Assembly: GCF_001748245.1 (NCBI RefSeq)
Contig: NZ_BDFO01000001.1
Span: 2,217,345 to 2,281,344, forward strand
DNA: 64,000 nt
From: Oligoflexus tunisiensis
Lineage (GTDB): Bacteria > Bdellovibrionota_B > Oligoflexia > Oligoflexales > Oligoflexaceae
Direction: 5' to 3'
The notes beneath the pieces were generated by a model. That model searched no databases. It was not told where the DNA came from and saw only the letters and a program-made list of their open reading frames with translations. Below, piece after piece: positions 61,093-64,000 of this stretch (position 1 is the first letter of the stretch; every line of letters starts with the position of its first letter). The position numbers and the translations under genes were made by a program.

Positions 61093-62154
61093 ATGACGTC
61101 CTCTAAAATTCGCTGCCTGATCGTGGACGACTCCGCGACGATCCGTTCCCTTTTGCAGCGCATGCTGAACAGCGATCCCGAAATCGAGGTGGTGGGGACG
61201 GCGCCCGATCCTTTTGTGGCCCGTGAAAAGCTGGTGGAGCTGAAGCCGGATGTCATGACACTCGATATTGAAATGCCGCATATGGATGGCTTGACCTTTC
61301 TGGAAAAGGTCATGGCCGCCATGCCCACCCGCACACTGATCATTTCCAGTCAGACCCAAAAATTATCGGAACTGGTCCTGCGGGCTTTGGAAGCAGGCGC
61401 CATCGATGTGCTGGCCAAGCCAGCGACCGATACCACGCTGGCGAGCATGCGCAATGAAATCATCAGCCGGGTAAAAGCCGTGGCCAAAGCCCAGCTCCAG
61501 AAGCCCCTGGCGCAGCCGGCAACACGCAGCCGCATGGCGTTCAACACCAGGACCGAGGGTCAAACCTCCCACCGGATTCTCATCATGGCCGCCTCCACCG
61601 GTGGCACCGAGGCGTTGAAGGTTCTGCTGAGTGACCTGCCACCGGATATTCCAGGAACCTTGATCGTGCAGCATATGCCGCCGGTGTATACCCGGACCTT
61701 TGCCGCGCATCTCAATCGCGTTTGCCCTTTTGAAGTGAGGGAGGCGGAGGACGGGGATCGGGTGCAGCCAGGCCTTGTGCTGATCGCACCGGGAAACTTT
61801 CACATGGAGCTGTCGCGTCGTGGCGCCTACTATTATGTGACATTGAATCAGGATGCGCCTCAGCACGGCGTGCGACCGGCTGCGGATGTGCTCATGCGAA
61901 CGGTCGCGAAATTTGCCGGAAAAAATGCCATCGGTGTGGTGTTGACCGGCATGGGACGGGATGGAGCCTTGGGGCTTTTGGAGATGCGGCGTGCCGGAGC
62001 GTATAATATCGCGCAGGATGAAGCCAGTTCGGTGGTGTACGGTATGCCCAAGGCTGCGGTGGAAGCAGGGGGAATCGACAGGGTTTTGTCCCTGTCGGAT
62101 ATCGCCCCCCATTTAATGCTGGAATTTCAAAAGAAAGGTCAGGCTGCCAGCTGA
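61093..62154 (+). CDS. cheB: Chemotaxis methylesterase/glutamine deamidase CheB
   Basis: About 353 residues from the ATG at 61093 (GGAGG just upstream; an ATG five codons earlier is possible). Receiver domain with Asp58 (T-L-D-I-E-M-P), then an esterase domain with a complete triad: Ser168 (A-A-S-T-G-G), His194 (V-Q-H-M-P-P) and Asp290 (G-M-G-R-D-G-A). It removes methyl groups from MCPs such as the adjacent one. Converges with the CheD-CheB fusion gene, four bases apart. Confidence 0.95.
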   Translation: MTSSKIRCLIVDDSATIRSLLQRMLNSDPEIEVVGTAPDPFVAREKLVELKPDVMTLDIEMPHMDGLTFLEKVMAAMPTRTLIISSQTQKLSELVLRALEAGAIDVLAKPATDTTLASMRNEIISRVKAVAKAQLQKPLAQPATRSRMAFNTRTEGQTSHRILIMAASTGGTEALKVLLSDLPPDIPGTLIVQHMPPVYTRTFAAHLNRVCPFEVREAEDGDRVQPGLVLIAPGNFHMELSRRGAYYYVTLNQDAPQHGVRPAADVLMRTVAKFAGKNAIGVVLTGMGRDGALGLLEMRRAGAYNIAQDEASSVVYGMPKAAVEAGGIDRVLSLSDIAPHLMLEFQKKGQAAS

Positions 62155-62158
62155 TGCT

Positions 62159-63724
62159 TCAACCAGTCTGCAGAACCTTACGATTGCGCAGTTCCTTGAT
62201 GCAGGCCGGAATGTCCTTGGCATTCAGAATGAAATCCGCCGCGCCATTCTCAATGGCTGATACCGGCGTGGCATTGAAGGAGCATTCCTCGGGATCCTGC
62301 ACGATGGTCACGCCGCCGCTTTCCCGAATTTTGAGAAGGCCGCTGATCCCATCCGCACTGAAGCTGCTGAGAAGGATGCCGCAAACCGATTCCGTGGCCG
62401 CCTCGGCCGCGGACTGAAACAGTTTTTCCGACGAGGGCTTTTGTCCAAAGAAGGGCCCGCCTTTTTCCAGACGAGCCACAAGCCCGCCCGCGGACGTGCG
62501 ATGCACCTGCACATGACTGTCGGCCGTGGCAAAGTACACCTTGCCCATCGACAGCGGCGTTTCCTCCATGCGAAGGATCTGCAGTTCCACCCGACAGTAG
62601 GGCTGGAGTCTTTGCGTAAAGGTGCCAATGAAACTTGAAATCGTTGAGGCGGAGACCACAACCGGAGGTGTGTCCGAGGCCAGACCGCGAATCAGAGCAC
62701 TCAAAGGTTCCGAGCAACCCACGTTGCCGCCGATGGTGATCAGGCGCAGGGCATGCGAGGACAGGTTGCTGTCCGGCAGATGATGGGGTGCAGGCGTCGG
62801 TTTGCTGACCGGCTGTGCGGTTTTGATCTGGGCCGTGGACGCCGCGATGATTTTTTGAATCAGAATCTCACCCAGCTCGCCGAGCAGAGCCGGATCATGC
62901 TGGGAAGGCTTCTGCACGAATTCCACCGCGCCGAGATCCAGGGCTTTTTGAGCTGCTTCGCCATCCGCGCCCAGCGACGAGACCATGATCACGGGCATCG
63001 GATGCTGCTGCATGAGTTTTTCCAGAAAGGCCACGCCGTTCATCTTGGGCATTTCAATATCCAGCGTGATGACATCCGGCTTCAGGGCCACAATTTTTTC
63101 CCGCGCATCAAAAGCATCCGTGGCTGTGCCCACCACATCGATATGGGCGCTTTGGGCCAGGATCCTGGAGAAGAGAGAGCGTACGGTGGCGGAATCATCC
63201 ACGATCAGCACCTTGATCCGATCCCGAGGGCGCACCATGCTGGTGCCGGACAGTGTGCCGTTTTCCGCCTGTTCATCCACGAAATGATGCTCGACCGCAA
63301 AGGTTTCTGTATTCAATGAAATCGTCCGGCCTTTGGTGCCGCCCGTGTTCGCGTCGACGACGGGAACCTTCAGCTGCTGCAGCTGCGCGCGGGCCTCTTC
63401 GATGTTGCGATCCCCGATACTGCCATCCAAACGATTGAGATGGTTGACCACGTTGCCCCCTCCATAAATTTTGGCTTGAATATGTTCCCGTCCTGCACCC
63501 AGATCCAGCATGCGCTGCAAAAGTTCCGGAATGGCAAAGCTTCCATAACGCGCTGATGGCACGGAACCCGCCGTGGGTTCCGGCAGTAGATAATGACAAA
63601 GACCCCCGATGCGGGTGTGTGGATCCCACAGGACAACGCTCACGCAGGAACCGAGGATCGTTTTGATCCGTGCGCTTTCCTTGGCTGCCATGAGCTGTCC
63701 AGGATAGACAAAGTATTCATTCAT
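62159..63724 (-). CDS. cheD: CheD-CheB fusion with degenerate esterase domain
   Basis: 521 residues. Residues 1-155: CheD, the MCP glutamine deamidase, with Cys27 (L-G-S-C-V) and His44 (L-C-H-Y-L-L-P). Residues 168-290: receiver domain with Asp222 (T-L-D-I-E-M-P). Residues 325-521: CheB esterase fold, but the catalytic Ser is Asn334 (I-G-G-N-V-G-C) and the catalytic His is Ala359 (V-V-S-A-S-T); Asp458 (S-A-D-G) remains. It is therefore probably not an esterase. Its start overlaps the CheW-like stop by ATGA. Confidence 0.9.
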   Translation of the reverse strand: MNEYFVYPGQLMAAKESARIKTILGSCVSVVLWDPHTRIGGLCHYLLPEPTAGSVPSARYGSFAIPELLQRMLDLGAGREHIQAKIYGGGNVVNHLNRLDGSIGDRNIEEARAQLQQLKVPVVDANTGGTKGRTISLNTETFAVEHHFVDEQAENGTLSGTSMVRPRDRIKVLIVDDSATVRSLFSRILAQSAHIDVVGTATDAFDAREKIVALKPDVITLDIEMPKMNGVAFLEKLMQQHPMPVIMVSSLGADGEAAQKALDLGAVEFVQKPSQHDPALLGELGEILIQKIIAASTAQIKTAQPVSKPTPAPHHLPDSNLSSHALRLITIGGNVGCSEPLSALIRGLASDTPPVVVSASTISSFIGTFTQRLQPYCRVELQILRMEETPLSMGKVYFATADSHVQVHRTSAGGLVARLEKGGPFFGQKPSSEKLFQSAAEAATESVCGILLSSFSADGISGLLKIRESGGVTIVQDPEECSFNATPVSAIENGAADFILNAKDIPACIKELRNRKVLQTG

Positions 63725-64000
63725 GCCGGGATCACCTCCCGCATTTTGACAAACAGAACGGACCTGTTTTGAAAATGCGAAACATGGGATATCGCTGTTT
63801 GAATGGCATCATCCGCATCGAGCGGCTTGATCTGATCCTGAAACTCATGGATCGCGGCCACCTGTTTGACGTCATCGACATTGAGACAGAAGGTGCGGCG
63901 ATCCACTTCACAGACCACCATGCAGCGTTTGTTATGATTCCGGGGCGGCTGGGCGGCATGATCCCTGGCCTGAAGGATTTCCGCGGCATCGACCACGGGA
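63721..64000 (-). CDS. CheW-like domain, C-terminal part, truncated by the window edge
   Basis: At least 92 residues; the frame is open to the window end. P-V-V-D-A-A-E-I-L at the edge and the later strand C-M-V-V-C-E-V-D-R-R-T-F-C-L-N-V-D-D-V match the second half of a CheW fold. It is either a CheW or the last domain of a CheA. ATGA overlap with the CheD-CheB gene shows it belongs to the same chemosensory operon, which continues beyond the window. Confidence 0.75.
   Translation of the reverse strand, partial: PVVDAAEILQARDHAAQPPRNHNKRCMVVCEVDRRTFCLNVDDVKQVAAIHEFQDQIKPLDADDAIQTAISHVSHFQNRSVLFVKMREVIPA

Overview
The window looks like chromosomal DNA of a moderately GC-rich Gram-negative bacterium. 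Many proteins carry lipobox or Sec signals, chemosensory genes (MCP, CheB, CheD, CheX, CheY) are abundant, and there are secreted proteases and a secreted glycoside hydrolase. The gene style (TPR and LysM lipoproteins, 7TM-type kinases, CheX-like proteins) suggests a Bdellovibrionota/Oligoflexia or other deltaproteobacteria-like organism. That placement is an inference from protein style, not from a marker gene.

Layout. 1-5.5 kb: envelope genes, with four overlapping minus-strand genes (barrel-like protein, lipoprotein, CsgG/FlgO-like protein, TPR lipoprotein) divergent from a TM-anchored protein. 5.5-18.9 kb: mostly housekeeping, with an FAH-family hydrolase, a zinc-ribbon miniprotein, greB-serA, a glycosyltransferase, two ABC-F ATPases, ycgN, arfB and an M36-like metalloprotease. 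18.9-23 kb: an operon of ferredoxin, a YdeP-type molybdopterin oxidoreductase, fdhD and a nitroreductase. 23-24.5 kb: a GH5-like lipoprotein.

24.5-32.1 kb: a seven-gene, tightly coupled minus-strand operon for aminophenol-type ring cleavage. It encodes an SDR-like protein, an LLM flavoenzyme, an asparaginase-II-like protein, 2-aminomuconate-semialdehyde dehydrogenase, the 2-aminophenol 1,6-dioxygenase catalytic subunit (His13/His62/Glu251 all present), a dioxygenase alpha subunit fused to a RidA-type 2-aminomuconate deaminase, and a KynB-like cyclase. 32-42.7 kb: a CBS protein, several secreted or lipoprotein unknowns, a perfect 25-bp inverted-repeat element, a pair of paralogues of unknown function flanking a phosphodiester-glycosidase-like protein, a HAD-UbiA fusion and slyD.

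43-64 kb: a subtilase, a histidine kinase, a DsbA-like protein, prmA and a cheY-cheX-cheX cassette. A 7TM/HPt/CheA-like kinase follows, broken by an exact 125-bp tandem duplication. Next come a short asparaginase, a dihydroorotase with an altered metal motif, a TetR gene with palindromic operators, a ThiF-GNAT gene pair, another histidine kinase, a 44-bp tandem repeat array with covarying hairpins, an MCP, a canonical CheB, a CheD-CheB fusion with a degenerate esterase domain, and the end of a CheW-like gene.

Strongest leads: the dioxygenase-deaminase fusion operon, the frame-breaking duplication in the kinase, the CheD-pseudoCheB fusion, the covarying repeat array and the ThiF-GNAT pair. I saw no tRNA, rRNA, CRISPR, prophage or transposase gene.
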